Of a DNA stretch of 64,000 bases, positions 7,495 to 19,166 are shown piece by piece. A program made the translations under genes and the position numbers. The notes beneath the pieces are model-generated. The model was not told where the DNA came from. It did no database searches and was given only the letters and a program-made list of their open reading frames with translations. Position 1 is the first letter of the stretch. Each line of letters begins with the position of its first letter. This stretch comes from JACQFZ01 sp036381895 (GTDB lineage Bacteria > Pseudomonadota > Gammaproteobacteria > Acidiferrobacterales > Sulfurifustaceae), in NCBI GenBank assembly GCA_036381895.1, contig DASVBY010000102.1, positions 1-64,000 of the forward strand, read 5' to 3'.

Positions 7495-9102
7495 TCATTT
7501 GGTCAGCGGCTCGGCCAGGAAGTGCGTGACGCGCGGGGGCTCGGCGCCCGTGTGGAACGAGCGCGCCTTGTCGAGCACGGCGCGGTCGGCGACGGTGACG
7601 CGCTCGTGCTGGCGCATGTGCTCGAGCCAGGATTCGACCACGAAAGTTTCCATGTAGTGGTTCGGGCGCTCGACGCTCGCGAGCAGCGCCCAGTTGATGG
7701 CGCCGTCGCGCCGGCGGATGCGCCGCACCCGCTTCATGACGCGCTGGAAATGGCGCACCCGCGCCGGGTCGACCTGGTAGTCGATGGTCACCACCACCGG
7801 GCCGCGGTCGGGTGCCGCCGCCTTGACGAGGTCCGGCGACGGCCAGTGCACCGACGGCGTGAGGTCGAGATCGTCGCCGCGCACGACGCGCAGGCGCCGT
7901 GTGGCGTAAAGGCCCGCGAGCATGCCGAGCGCCGCCGCGGTGTACGCGAGCGACACCCCCGCGCGGTCCGCGAGGTAGCCCCAGAACGCGCTGCCGGCGG
8001 CCATGCAGCCGAAGAACACCAGGATCGAGACCGCCATGGCGCGCCCGCGCACCCAGCCGGGGACCACCGCCTGAATGCTGCCGTTGAAGGTGGACAGGAG
8101 CGTGAGCCACGCGGCGCCGGCGAAGAACGCGGCGGCGTCGACGAGCGCCGGCGCGCGCAGCCAGCCGAGCAGGAGCAGCGCCGCCGCGAAGACCAGGATG
8201 GCGGCCGCGATGACGCGGTCGGCGGAGTAGCGCGCGCGTGCCCGCGGCAGGACTGCGGTGGCGCTGACGGCGCCGATCCCGAAGAACCCGAGCAGCACAC
8301 CGTAGCCGGTCGGGCCGCGCCCGAGCTCGAAGCGCGCCAGCGTCGGCAGCAGTGCGAGCAGGGCGCTCGCGAACAGCGTGAACGCGATCGAGCGCCCGAG
8401 CACCGCGAGCACCGCGGGCGAGTGGCGGACGTAGCGTACGCCGCTGCGGATCGCGCCGAGCACGCGCTCGGTCGGCAGCATGCTCTCGAGCGGCTTGCGC
8501 TTCCAGCGGTAGAGCACGTAGATCACGCCGCAGAAGGACACGGCGTTCAGCGCGAACGTCGCGGCCGGACCACTCGCGGCGATCACGAGGCCCGCGATCG
8601 CGGGGCCGATGGATCGGGCGAGGTTGATCGCGGCGCTGTTGAGCGCGACGGCCGCGGTGAGCTGCGAGCGCGGCACGAGCTCCGCCACCATCGCCTGCCA
8701 CGCCGGGGCGTTGAGGGCGGTGCCGAGGCCGAGCGCGAGCGTGAGCCCGAGGAGCAGGGTCGGCGTCATCAGTCCCGCGAACGTGAGCACGGCGAGCGCG
8801 GCCGCGGCGAGCAGCATCAACGTCTGGGTCGCGAGCAGCAGGCGCCGGCGGTCGAGCACATCGGCGAGCGCGCCGGCGGGCAGCGCGAGCAGGAACATCG
8901 GAAAGGCGTTGGCGGTGCGCACCAGCGCCACCATCGCGGGCGAGGTCGAGAGCGTCGTCATCAGCCAGGCGGCGCCGACGTCCTGCATCCAGGTGCCCAT
9001 GTTCGAGGCGAACGCGGCGATCCAGAGGCCGCGGAACAGCGGCTGGCGCAGCGGCGCCCAGGCCGACGTCGCGTCGGCGGCAGACGGCGGGGTGGCGGTC
9101 AA
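7495..9102 (-). CDS. MFS exporter (MFS_3/EntS-like) with C-terminal monooxygenase-like domain
   Basis: Residues 1 to about 400 form a major facilitator of the MFS_3 group ('MGTWMQDVGAAWLMT' at the first helix, 'PAGALADVLDRRRLLL' as the loop 2-3 motif A, about 12 hydrophobic helices). The last 120 residues ('PVVVTIDYQVDPARVRHF', 'RRIRRRDGAINWALL', 'ESWLEHMRQHERVT') are soluble and look like a dimeric alpha-beta barrel of the antibiotic-biosynthesis-monooxygenase/heme-degrading fold. This fusion is recurrent in the MFS_3 family. The substrate is unknown; siderophore or drug export is a family-level guess. Total length 535. Confidence 0.88.
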   Translation of the reverse strand: MTATPPSAADATSAWAPLRQPLFRGLWIAAFASNMGTWMQDVGAAWLMTTLSTSPAMVALVRTANAFPMFLLALPAGALADVLDRRRLLLATQTLMLLAAAALAVLTFAGLMTPTLLLGLTLALGLGTALNAPAWQAMVAELVPRSQLTAAVALNSAAINLARSIGPAIAGLVIAASGPAATFALNAVSFCGVIYVLYRWKRKPLESMLPTERVLGAIRSGVRYVRHSPAVLAVLGRSIAFTLFASALLALLPTLARFELGRGPTGYGVLLGFFGIGAVSATAVLPRARARYSADRVIAAAILVFAAALLLLGWLRAPALVDAAAFFAGAAWLTLLSTFNGSIQAVVPGWVRGRAMAVSILVFFGCMAAGSAFWGYLADRAGVSLAYTAAALGMLAGLYATRRLRVVRGDDLDLTPSVHWPSPDLVKAAAPDRGPVVVTIDYQVDPARVRHFQRVMKRVRRIRRRDGAINWALLASVERPNHYMETFVVESWLEHMRQHERVTVADRAVLDKARSFHTGAEPPRVTHFLAEPLTK

Positions 9103-9239
9103 CGGAAGACGGCGGTTGCTGTCAATGCAGCCGGAAGTTTATCGCACGCGTACGCGGCAAGCCCATCGGCGCGCCGCGTGTCGCGCGGCGCGGCGTCGCA
9201 AAACGCGCGGCGCCAGCGCGGCTTTGGGCCGCGACGTTC

Positions 9240-10724
9240 TCACTCCGCTTCCGCGGTCGCGAACGCGGTTCCGCCGACGCGCTCGAGCTCGGCGAGGAGC
9301 AGCTCGGTGCGCGCCAGGAAGTCGGCCCGGTACGCGGCCGGGATCGGCGCGGCATCGGGAAGGCGCACCGTGCGCGGGTTCTTGTGGATGCCGTTCACCC
9401 GGTATTCGTAGTGCAGGTGCGGTCCGGTGGCGGCGCCACTGCTGCCGACGTATCCGATGATCTGGCCCTGTCGCACGCGCTGGCCCGCCTTGAGGCCCCG
9501 GGCGAAGCGCGACATGTGCGCATACAGCGTCGAGATGCCGCCGCCGTGCTCGAGCACGACGGTGCGTCCGTAGCCGCCGCGGTAGCCGATGTATCCGACG
9601 CGCCCGTCGCCCGAGGCCTTGATCGGCGTGCCCGTAGGCGCCGCGTAGTCGACGCCCTGGTGCGCGCGGATCCGGTTCAGGATCGGATGGCGCCGGCGCG
9701 GATTGAAGTTCGAGCTCACGCGCGTGAAGTCGAGCGGCGCCCGCAGGAACTGCCGGCGCACGCTGCGCCCCTCGGGTGTGTAGTAGTCGTCGATCTTCCC
9801 GTCGGCGGAGACGTAGCGCACCGCGCGGTAGGTCTCGCCGTTGTTCACGAACTCGGCCGCGAGTATGCGCCCGTCGCCGATGTACTCGCCCTCGCGATAC
9901 TTCTGCTCGTAGATCAAGCTGAAGCGATCGCCCGGGCGGATGTCGAGCGCGAAGTCGATGTCCCAGCCGAAGATGTCGTTCGCGAGCCGCAGGATGGTTT
10001 CCGGGCTCACGCCCGCGGCGCGCGCGGCGACGAAGAGCGAGGACTCGATGATGCCGTGAGCATGAGCGGTGCGGACCTCGATGGGGGTTGCGATGACTTC
10101 GGCCGCGAAACCCGTCTCGTTGCGGGTGACCACGAAGACTTCGGTCTCGCTGAGGCGGCGCTTGAGCGATTGCACGGCGCCGTCGACGTGAACCAGGGTG
10201 AGCCGCTCGCCCGCGCGTATGCTGTTGAGCGGCTTGCGCGCGCCCGGTGCCCGGAGCATGGCGGCGAGGTCGTTCCGGTCGAGCTCGAGTCGCCGGAAAA
10301 TGCGCTCGAGCGTGTCGTTGCGGCGCACGCGCACCTCGATGGTCTCGCCGACCGCTTCGGGCTCGGCCGCTGCCGCCGTCGCCGCCGCGGCGGGCGCGTC
10401 CGCTTCTTCCGGCGCCGCCTCGCTCGTGCCGACGGCCTCGGGGGCCGTGGCCGTTCCCGCGGCGGCGGGTCCGGTCGGCTCCGCGCCCGCCGGCACGGTC
10501 GCCTCGACGTTTTCCGGCACGAGCGCCGACGGTTCGGCCGCTTCGGTGCCGAGGCGTTCGAGGTCCGGCGCGCGCGGCAACAGGCTGTCCGTCAGCGTGT
10601 AGCCGAGCCCGCCGAGGAGCGGGATCGCGAGGAGCCCGGAGTAGACCCACGGGGCGCGCTTCTTGCGCTTCGCGGCGGCAGGTTTCGGCTTGTAGTCGAA
10701 CGGCACCCGCGAGTTCTGCTGCAC
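9240..10724 (-). CDS. mepM: M23 (LytM) murein endopeptidase, MepM-like
   Basis: The enzyme should cleave peptide cross-links of peptidoglycan to allow wall growth. A membrane anchor at about residues 27-48 is followed by a long Ala/Glu/Pro-rich linker (roughly 60-125), a LysM/OapA-like region ('IEVRVRRNDTLERIFRRLEL'), a mixed N-terminal domain and a C-terminal M23 domain. The zinc site is complete: 'HQGVDYAAP' near residue 355 and 'HLHYEY' near 435. The length of 494 fits MepM-type proteins, and the gene name is by architecture. The 264 bp upstream to metH hold no gene that I can see. Confidence 0.9.
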   Translation of the reverse strand: MQQNSRVPFDYKPKPAAAKRKKRAPWVYSGLLAIPLLGGLGYTLTDSLLPRAPDLERLGTEAAEPSALVPENVEATVPAGAEPTGPAAAGTATAPEAVGTSEAAPEEADAPAAAATAAAAEPEAVGETIEVRVRRNDTLERIFRRLELDRNDLAAMLRAPGARKPLNSIRAGERLTLVHVDGAVQSLKRRLSETEVFVVTRNETGFAAEVIATPIEVRTAHAHGIIESSLFVAARAAGVSPETILRLANDIFGWDIDFALDIRPGDRFSLIYEQKYREGEYIGDGRILAAEFVNNGETYRAVRYVSADGKIDDYYTPEGRSVRRQFLRAPLDFTRVSSNFNPRRRHPILNRIRAHQGVDYAAPTGTPIKASGDGRVGYIGYRGGYGRTVVLEHGGGISTLYAHMSRFARGLKAGQRVRQGQIIGYVGSSGAATGPHLHYEYRVNGIHKNPRTVRLPDAAPIPAAYRADFLARTELLLAELERVGGTAFATAEAE

Positions 10725-10988
10725 TTTATTGGAGTTCCTTGGCGATCGGCGGGCAATGATATGTGATCAGCGGACCCCTCGCTATTCCGGTTGCGGCGGC
10801 TTTTCGGGCCGGAGCTACACGTTGTCGTTTCGCGCCCCCACGGCGGCCGGGGCGACAGGAGGCGAAAAGCAGGAGGTTGAGGCGGAAATTCGGGAGCCCG
10901 GTGGCGCGATGGATGGAGCGACCGCTGACGGCGGATGCGGCGCGCGACGCGAACCCGCTCGCGCGCAGAATGCCGCCCGATCCGCGGC

Positions 10989-14702
<3,714 letters not shown>

Positions 14703-14827
14703 GGTAAAGGTGCGCAGGCGGAGACGTTCTTGTTGTCGAGAGTGTACACAAATCGGCGCGGCGGCGCCTCGCTGCCGCGGGAAATAAGCTTACTCCGCGC
14801 AGTTCTGAAGCGGGCGGCGGCGCCCCG

Positions 14828-15856
14828 CTACGCCTCCGCGATCTGCGGGCGGCGGGCCAGGCCGAGGCGGAGCAGCCGGTGGATGAACTCCTCGTAGCTC
14901 ATGCCGGCTTTGATCGCGGAGAGCGTCGCGTCCTCGTCGCGCGCGATGCCCGGGTTCGGGTTGGCCTCGAGCACGTAGAGCTCGTTGTCGGGCGTGAGTC
15001 GCAGGTCGATGCGGGCGTATCCGTTCATGTCGAGCACACGGTAGATGCGCTTGCAGAGCCGGGCGATGCGGTCCTCCATGCCTTCCGGCAGGCTGCGCGC
15101 GAACTGGTAGCTGATGCCCCAGCGCTTGCGATAGTCCTCGTTCCATTTCACCCGGTAGGTGGCCACCTTCGGCTCGCCGTCCGGCACTTCGCCGAAGACG
15201 AGCTCACGAATGGGCAGAATCTCCAGGCGCTGGTTGCCGAGCACCGTGACGTAGAGCTCGCGCCCGTCGATGTACTCTTCGGCGATGGCGTCGCCCTGGA
15301 AGCGAGCGTGGATCAGCGCCACGCGTTCGAGCAGCTCGGACTCGTTCTCGACCACCGATGCGCGCGCGATGCCAACCGACCCTTCCTCCATCAGCGACTT
15401 GACGATCACCGGGAAGCGCAGCCGGCGCAGGCGCTTCGCCTTGCTCCCGAGCCGGAATACCGTGAAGCGGGGCACGTTGATGTGATGAAAGGAGAGGAGC
15501 TTCTTCGAGAGCGCCTTGTCGCGCCCGAGGAGGAGGCCCCGCGGCGAGCAGCCGGTATAGGGCAGACGCAGGAGCTCGAGGAAGCTCACCACGTAATAGT
15601 CGAAGGCGCTGATGCCGGCGAAGTCCTCGAGCAGGTTGAACGCAATGTGCGGCTTCCACTCCTCGACGGTCATGCGGATCGGCGCCAGGTCGTCGTACAC
15701 GCCGATAACGCGCACCTCGTGGCCGAGCGCGAGCAGCGCCTGCTTGACGTCGAATTCGGTACGGTACTTTTCCATGCGCGGATCGTCCTTCGCCTTGAGG
15801 TCTTCGGGCGGAACAAGCGTCGCGTGGACCAGCATCATGACACGCAGTTTCTTCAT
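14828..15856 (-). CDS. ATP-grasp ligase, D-Ala-D-Ala-ligase-like, coupled to a metallopeptidase
   Basis: The 342-residue protein has the ATP-grasp plan: a Rossmann-like start ('LRVMMLVHATLVPP'), the pre-grasp region 'PYTGCSPRGLLLGRDKALSK', the ATP lysine in 'FPVIVKSLMEEGSVGI' (Lys153), 'IAEEYIDGRELYVTVLG' and the metal-binding 'YVLEANPNPGIARDED' (297-308). The family joins a carboxylate to an amine through an acyl phosphate. Gene order and sequence differ from true ddl, which lies in the dcw cluster and has a shorter specificity loop, so the substrate is unknown. Its ATG overlaps the stop of the metallopeptidase gene (ATGA at 15853-15856), so the two are translationally coupled and likely act together. 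Confidence 0.85.
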   Translation of the reverse strand: MKKLRVMMLVHATLVPPEDLKAKDDPRMEKYRTEFDVKQALLALGHEVRVIGVYDDLAPIRMTVEEWKPHIAFNLLEDFAGISAFDYYVVSFLELLRLPYTGCSPRGLLLGRDKALSKKLLSFHHINVPRFTVFRLGSKAKRLRRLRFPVIVKSLMEEGSVGIARASVVENESELLERVALIHARFQGDAIAEEYIDGRELYVTVLGNQRLEILPIRELVFGEVPDGEPKVATYRVKWNEDYRKRWGISYQFARSLPEGMEDRIARLCKRIYRVLDMNGYARIDLRLTPDNELYVLEANPNPGIARDEDATLSAIKAGMSYEEFIHRLLRLGLARRPQIAEA

Positions 15857-17181
15857 AGAGATACACGAAACCCGCCGCTGTGCAGCTTGTTGAGCACCAT
15901 GGCCGTGAGGCAGGCGACGATGTTCGGCCGCATGACGGCGTCATCGTCCGCCACCCGCAGATTGAGTGCGTCGCAGCGGTCGATCATTTCCTGTAGTACC
16001 TGGTTGATGCGGTAATGATATTCGGATGTCCAGCGCGCGACGATATCGATCACCTCGGCACGGTTGCGCCGGATGTACTGCGATGCGCGCTCGTTCGCCT
16101 TGTGCTCCTCGGCGTTCGAGAAGAGTTTGGTCAGATCGATGTCGGAGAACTCCGGCCGGTCGCGACCGTAGCGCTTCTGCTTCTCCGCGTAGTACTCGCG
16201 CAGCGTGAGTCTCAGCGACTTGAGCGGCAGCACCTCGCGGCGGTTGCGCAGCTTCGGCGGCCGGTCGCGGATCTCCTGCATCAGCCGATCGACGTACTCG
16301 AGCTTCTTGATCGCCGGCCAGTCGCGATAGCGCTTGCGCCAGTCGGAATTCGGCTTGAGCCAGACGGCGAACGTCTCCGCCCAGTCTTCGTGCGGGTGCG
16401 CCTGCGCGTACCAGTTGGGCAGGTGCAGCACGTAGCGCTTGCTGTAGGGGCGCGGGACGTAGGTATCGGGGTAGGGGAGCGAAGAACGCCCGAAATGCTG
16501 CTGCCAGTCGCGCCGGCGGTTCAGCTGGTAGGCGTTGAGGAGCGCATGGCCCGCTTCATGGCGCAGCAGCTTCATGCATTCCGCGGCCGACTCGCCTTCG
16601 ACCTCGAGCATCATGTCGCGCTCGAGCCGCCGCAGCCGCGGGTGCGCGAGGAAGAACGGTATCGCGATGCCCGGCACGCCGTCCGGGCTGAACCACTCGT
16701 CCGAGAGCCAGAAGTGCGGGCGGAAGCGGAAGCCGCGCGCCTTGAGCTCGGCGTAGAGCCGGCGGATGTTCGCCGAGAGCTCCGTGCCCCGGATGCGCAG
16801 CGGCAGGTCCGCGATGCGCACGTCGAGCAGCCGTTCGTTCGGCCATTCGATCCACTTGCGCGAAAGACGCCGGGGACGTGCCACCGGGCGGCGCCGTGGC
16901 CGCCGGCGGAGGAGCCGGCGGCTGCGCCGCGGCCGACGGCTGCGTATCGGCCGCCGGCGGTGCCGCACGCGGGCGCGCTTACGGCGGGCGGGGAGACGCT
17001 TGCGCGCTCTCGCGCGGGTGCGCGGGCGGCGAATGCGTTTGCGCCTGGCGCGGGGTCTTGCCTTGCGCGCGCGCCGCGGCGGCGTGCGTCCGGTGCGCCG
17101 GCGCGCCGCCTTGCGCCGCGGCTTGCGCGCGCTCGGGCGTCGGGCTCGCCGGCGAGTCTTGGTCTTGCGCCGCTGCTTCAT
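15853..17181 (-). CDS. HEAGH zinc metallopeptidase with a 109-residue Arg/Lys-rich N-terminal extension
   Basis: The folded part (about residue 110 onward) carries 'HEAGHALLNAYQL' (His208, Glu209, His212) and downstream 'AHPHEDWAETFAVWL' (262-275), a pairing seen in putative zinc-binding metallopeptidases, in which the Glu of 'WAE' could be the third ligand. Residues 1-109 are extreme: by my count 64 are Arg or Lys, the rest mostly Pro, Ala, Ser and Thr, with no acidic residue. Such a tail should bind nucleic acid, polyphosphate or an acidic surface. No signal peptide. TraB/GumN lies 66 bp upstream and the ATP-grasp gene overlaps downstream, giving a likely three-gene operon. Substrate unknown. 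Confidence 0.82.
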   Translation of the reverse strand: MKQRRKTKTRRRARRPSARKPRRKAARRRTGRTPPRRARKARPRARRKRIRRPRTRARARKRLPARRKRARVRHRRRPIRSRRPRRSRRLLRRRPRRRPVARPRRLSRKWIEWPNERLLDVRIADLPLRIRGTELSANIRRLYAELKARGFRFRPHFWLSDEWFSPDGVPGIAIPFFLAHPRLRRLERDMMLEVEGESAAECMKLLRHEAGHALLNAYQLNRRRDWQQHFGRSSLPYPDTYVPRPYSKRYVLHLPNWYAQAHPHEDWAETFAVWLKPNSDWRKRYRDWPAIKKLEYVDRLMQEIRDRPPKLRNRREVLPLKSLRLTLREYYAEKQKRYGRDRPEFSDIDLTKLFSNAEEHKANERASQYIRRNRAEVIDIVARWTSEYHYRINQVLQEMIDRCDALNLRVADDDAVMRPNIVACLTAMVLNKLHSGGFRVSL

Positions 17182-17247
17182 TGTTGTTCCGCCGCGGCGT
17201 GGCGCGCGCAGCGCACGCCGCCGTCATCCGGCGACCGGAGCAGGCGC

Positions 17248-18165
17248 TCAGTAGACCGCCTGCACCCGGTAGCCGCGCTTCTCGAGGAGCGCGAGCAGTC
17301 CGTCGTCCCCGGGCAGGTGTGCGGCGCCGACCGCGATGAACGCGCCGCCCTGCTCGAGCCGCGCCTGCATGCGCTCGACCATACGCACGTTGCGCGCGAC
17401 GAGCAAGCGCTCGCGCACCGTGGCCTTGAGCGCCTCGTCGCCGCGCGCATAGGCTTCGGCGACCGCCCGCAGCCGCAGCAGGTCGCGCGAGAGGTACACC
17501 TGCACCAGCGTCTCGACCTCGTGCTCGACCGCCTGCTGCTCGCGCAGCGTCGCCTCGAGCAGCGCCCGCTGCTCTTCGAGCCCCAGGTCGTCGAAGACGG
17601 CGATCTGCTCCGCCGCGGTTTCGAGCCCTTCGACCGTCTTGCCCTGCTCGGCGGCCTTGAGCTGCAGCTGCATGTCGAGCGGCACCCCGCCGCGGACGGT
17701 TGCCGGCAGCGACAGGATGACCGCGACTGCCCATGGCTTGTACTTGGCGAGCATCGCGGTCGGCATCCCGCGGCGGCGGAATTCGGCTTCGATGTCGCCG
17801 TAGAGCTGCCTGCCGACGATCTCGTTGAGCGTGCGCTGATCGGTGAACATCATCGATTCCGCGAGCAGCGCGAGCCCGTCGGCATCGGGCACCAGCTCCA
17901 TCAGGAAATGACGCGATTCGCCGAGCGCTTGGGCGACGGGCGGGGGCAGGGTGGTCACGCGCGGGTCGGCCAGGTGGATCGTGCCGAAGAGGTAGCTCGG
18001 CGGCCGGCCCGCGCGCTCGATCCGCCAGAGGAGTCCGCGGGCATAGGGCGCGACGTTCGGCTCGGTTTCGGCCAGCGCCGGATCACGGCCGCCGAAGAGC
18101 AGTAACAGGAGAGCGGCGGCGAGCGTCGCGAGCAGGGGGCGCCGGTAAGCGGGCGTGGAATTCAT
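17248..18165 (-). CDS. TraB/GumN family protein, exported
   Basis: A signal peptide ('LLATLAAALLLLLFGG', about residues 11-26) precedes a TraB/GumN (PF01963-type) domain. The two conserved motifs are present: 'LFGTIHLADPRV' with the GxxH motif and 'IAVGAAHLPGDDGLL' near the C-terminus. The wider superfamily includes the Tiki metalloproteases, so a periplasmic peptidase role is possible but unproven here. The 305-residue length is normal. It is first in a likely operon with the HEAGH metallopeptidase and ATP-grasp gene, and its ATG shares a CATG with a possible start of the divergent mipA-like gene. Confidence 0.88.
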   Translation of the reverse strand: MNSTPAYRRPLLATLAAALLLLLFGGRDPALAETEPNVAPYARGLLWRIERAGRPPSYLFGTIHLADPRVTTLPPPVAQALGESRHFLMELVPDADGLALLAESMMFTDQRTLNEIVGRQLYGDIEAEFRRRGMPTAMLAKYKPWAVAVILSLPATVRGGVPLDMQLQLKAAEQGKTVEGLETAAEQIAVFDDLGLEEQRALLEATLREQQAVEHEVETLVQVYLSRDLLRLRAVAEAYARGDEALKATVRERLLVARNVRMVERMQARLEQGGAFIAVGAAHLPGDDGLLALLEKRGYRVQAVY

Positions 18166-18181
18166 GCGATTCAGATTATAT

Positions 18182-19075
18182 GTGAGAAGCCGCTATCATC
18201 CGGGCACCGCTACTCCGCGAGATCGCAACATTTCGCGCTTCCGCAACGCCTGGCTGGCGCTGCTGCTCCTTGCGGCGCCGCCCGTCCTGGCCGAAGAACC
18301 GTCGCCCCGCTGGGAGTTCGGGCTCGGCCTCGGCGTCGTGACCACGCCCGACTACCGCGGCTCCGACGAGCGACGCGGCTACCTGCTCCCGCTGCCTTAC
18401 CTGATCTATCGCGGCGACGTGTTGCGCGTCGACCGCCGCGGCGTCCGCGGCGAGCTGATCGAAGCCGTGCACTTCTCGTTCCACCTGAGCGCCAACCTCG
18501 GTCCGCCGGCCGACAGCGACGAGAACGAGGCGCGCGCCGGCATGCCGGATCTGCACCCGACGGTCGAGTTCGGGCCGGCGCTGGAGCTGCGGCTGCACGA
18601 GAGCAAAAGCGGTACGCGGCGGCTCGCGCTGCGCATGCCGCTGCGGGCGGCGGTCGCGGTCGATTTCGCGGACTCGGAGGCGGAGTACGTCGGGGCCGTG
18701 TTCCTGCCGCATCTCGAGCTGTCCCTGCGCCGCCTGGGCGGGAGCGGCTGGAACCTCGGCCTGAGCGCGGGCCCCATTTTCGCCACCAACGACTACCACG
18801 ATCACTACTATTCGGTGCGTCCGGAGTTCGAAAGACCCGGCCGCCCCGCGTACGACGCGCCCGGCGGCTACAGCGGCATGAGCTTCGGCCTGACGCTCAC
18901 CCGGCGCTATTCCAGGTACTGGGTCGGCGCCTTCCTTCGCTACGACAATCTGAGCGGCGCCGCGTTCGAGGACAGCCCGCTCATGCGCACGCGCCACGCG
19001 ATCCTCGCCGGCGTCGGCGTCAGCCGCATCATCGCCGAGTCGGTCCGGCCGGCAGCCGTAGAGGCGGAGGACTGA
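18182..19075 (+). CDS. MipA/OmpV family outer membrane protein
   Basis: The protein has a signal sequence ('WLALLLLAAPPVLAEE') and the MipA/OmpV pattern: 'GLGLGVVTTPDYRGSDERR', 'LPLPYLIYRGDVLRVDRRG', alternating beta strands, and 'GYSGMSFGLTLTRRYSRYW' near the C-terminus. MipA in E. coli scaffolds murein synthases; others act as barrels of unknown role. The start is uncertain: ATGs at 18155 and 18164 are in frame but overlap the divergent TraB gene, and a GTG at 18182 avoids the overlap and gives a better-sized signal peptide. I used the GTG. Confidence 0.85.
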   Translation: MRSRYHPGTATPRDRNISRFRNAWLALLLLAAPPVLAEEPSPRWEFGLGLGVVTTPDYRGSDERRGYLLPLPYLIYRGDVLRVDRRGVRGELIEAVHFSFHLSANLGPPADSDENEARAGMPDLHPTVEFGPALELRLHESKSGTRRLALRMPLRAAVAVDFADSEAEYVGAVFLPHLELSLRRLGGSGWNLGLSAGPIFATNDYHDHYYSVRPEFERPGRPAYDAPGGYSGMSFGLTLTRRYSRYWVGAFLRYDNLSGAAFEDSPLMRTRHAILAGVGVSRIIAESVRPAAVEAED

Positions 19076-19166
19076 GGGCAGGCGAAGCCGGGCGCCGCCG
19101 GTGGGGCGCGCGCGACGCCGTCCGGCGCCGCTTTCTGGCCGACCCCGCCCCGGTTAACATGGGCGA

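Noticed and set aside
10725..10988. Gene in the mepM-metH gap
   Set aside because: The frames here are composition shadows without ribosome sites or family motifs; nothing supported.
14703..14827. Possible riboswitch in the metH leader
   Set aside because: I found no cobalamin-, SAM- or SAH-riboswitch-like conserved box; the short leader has no clear pairing scheme.
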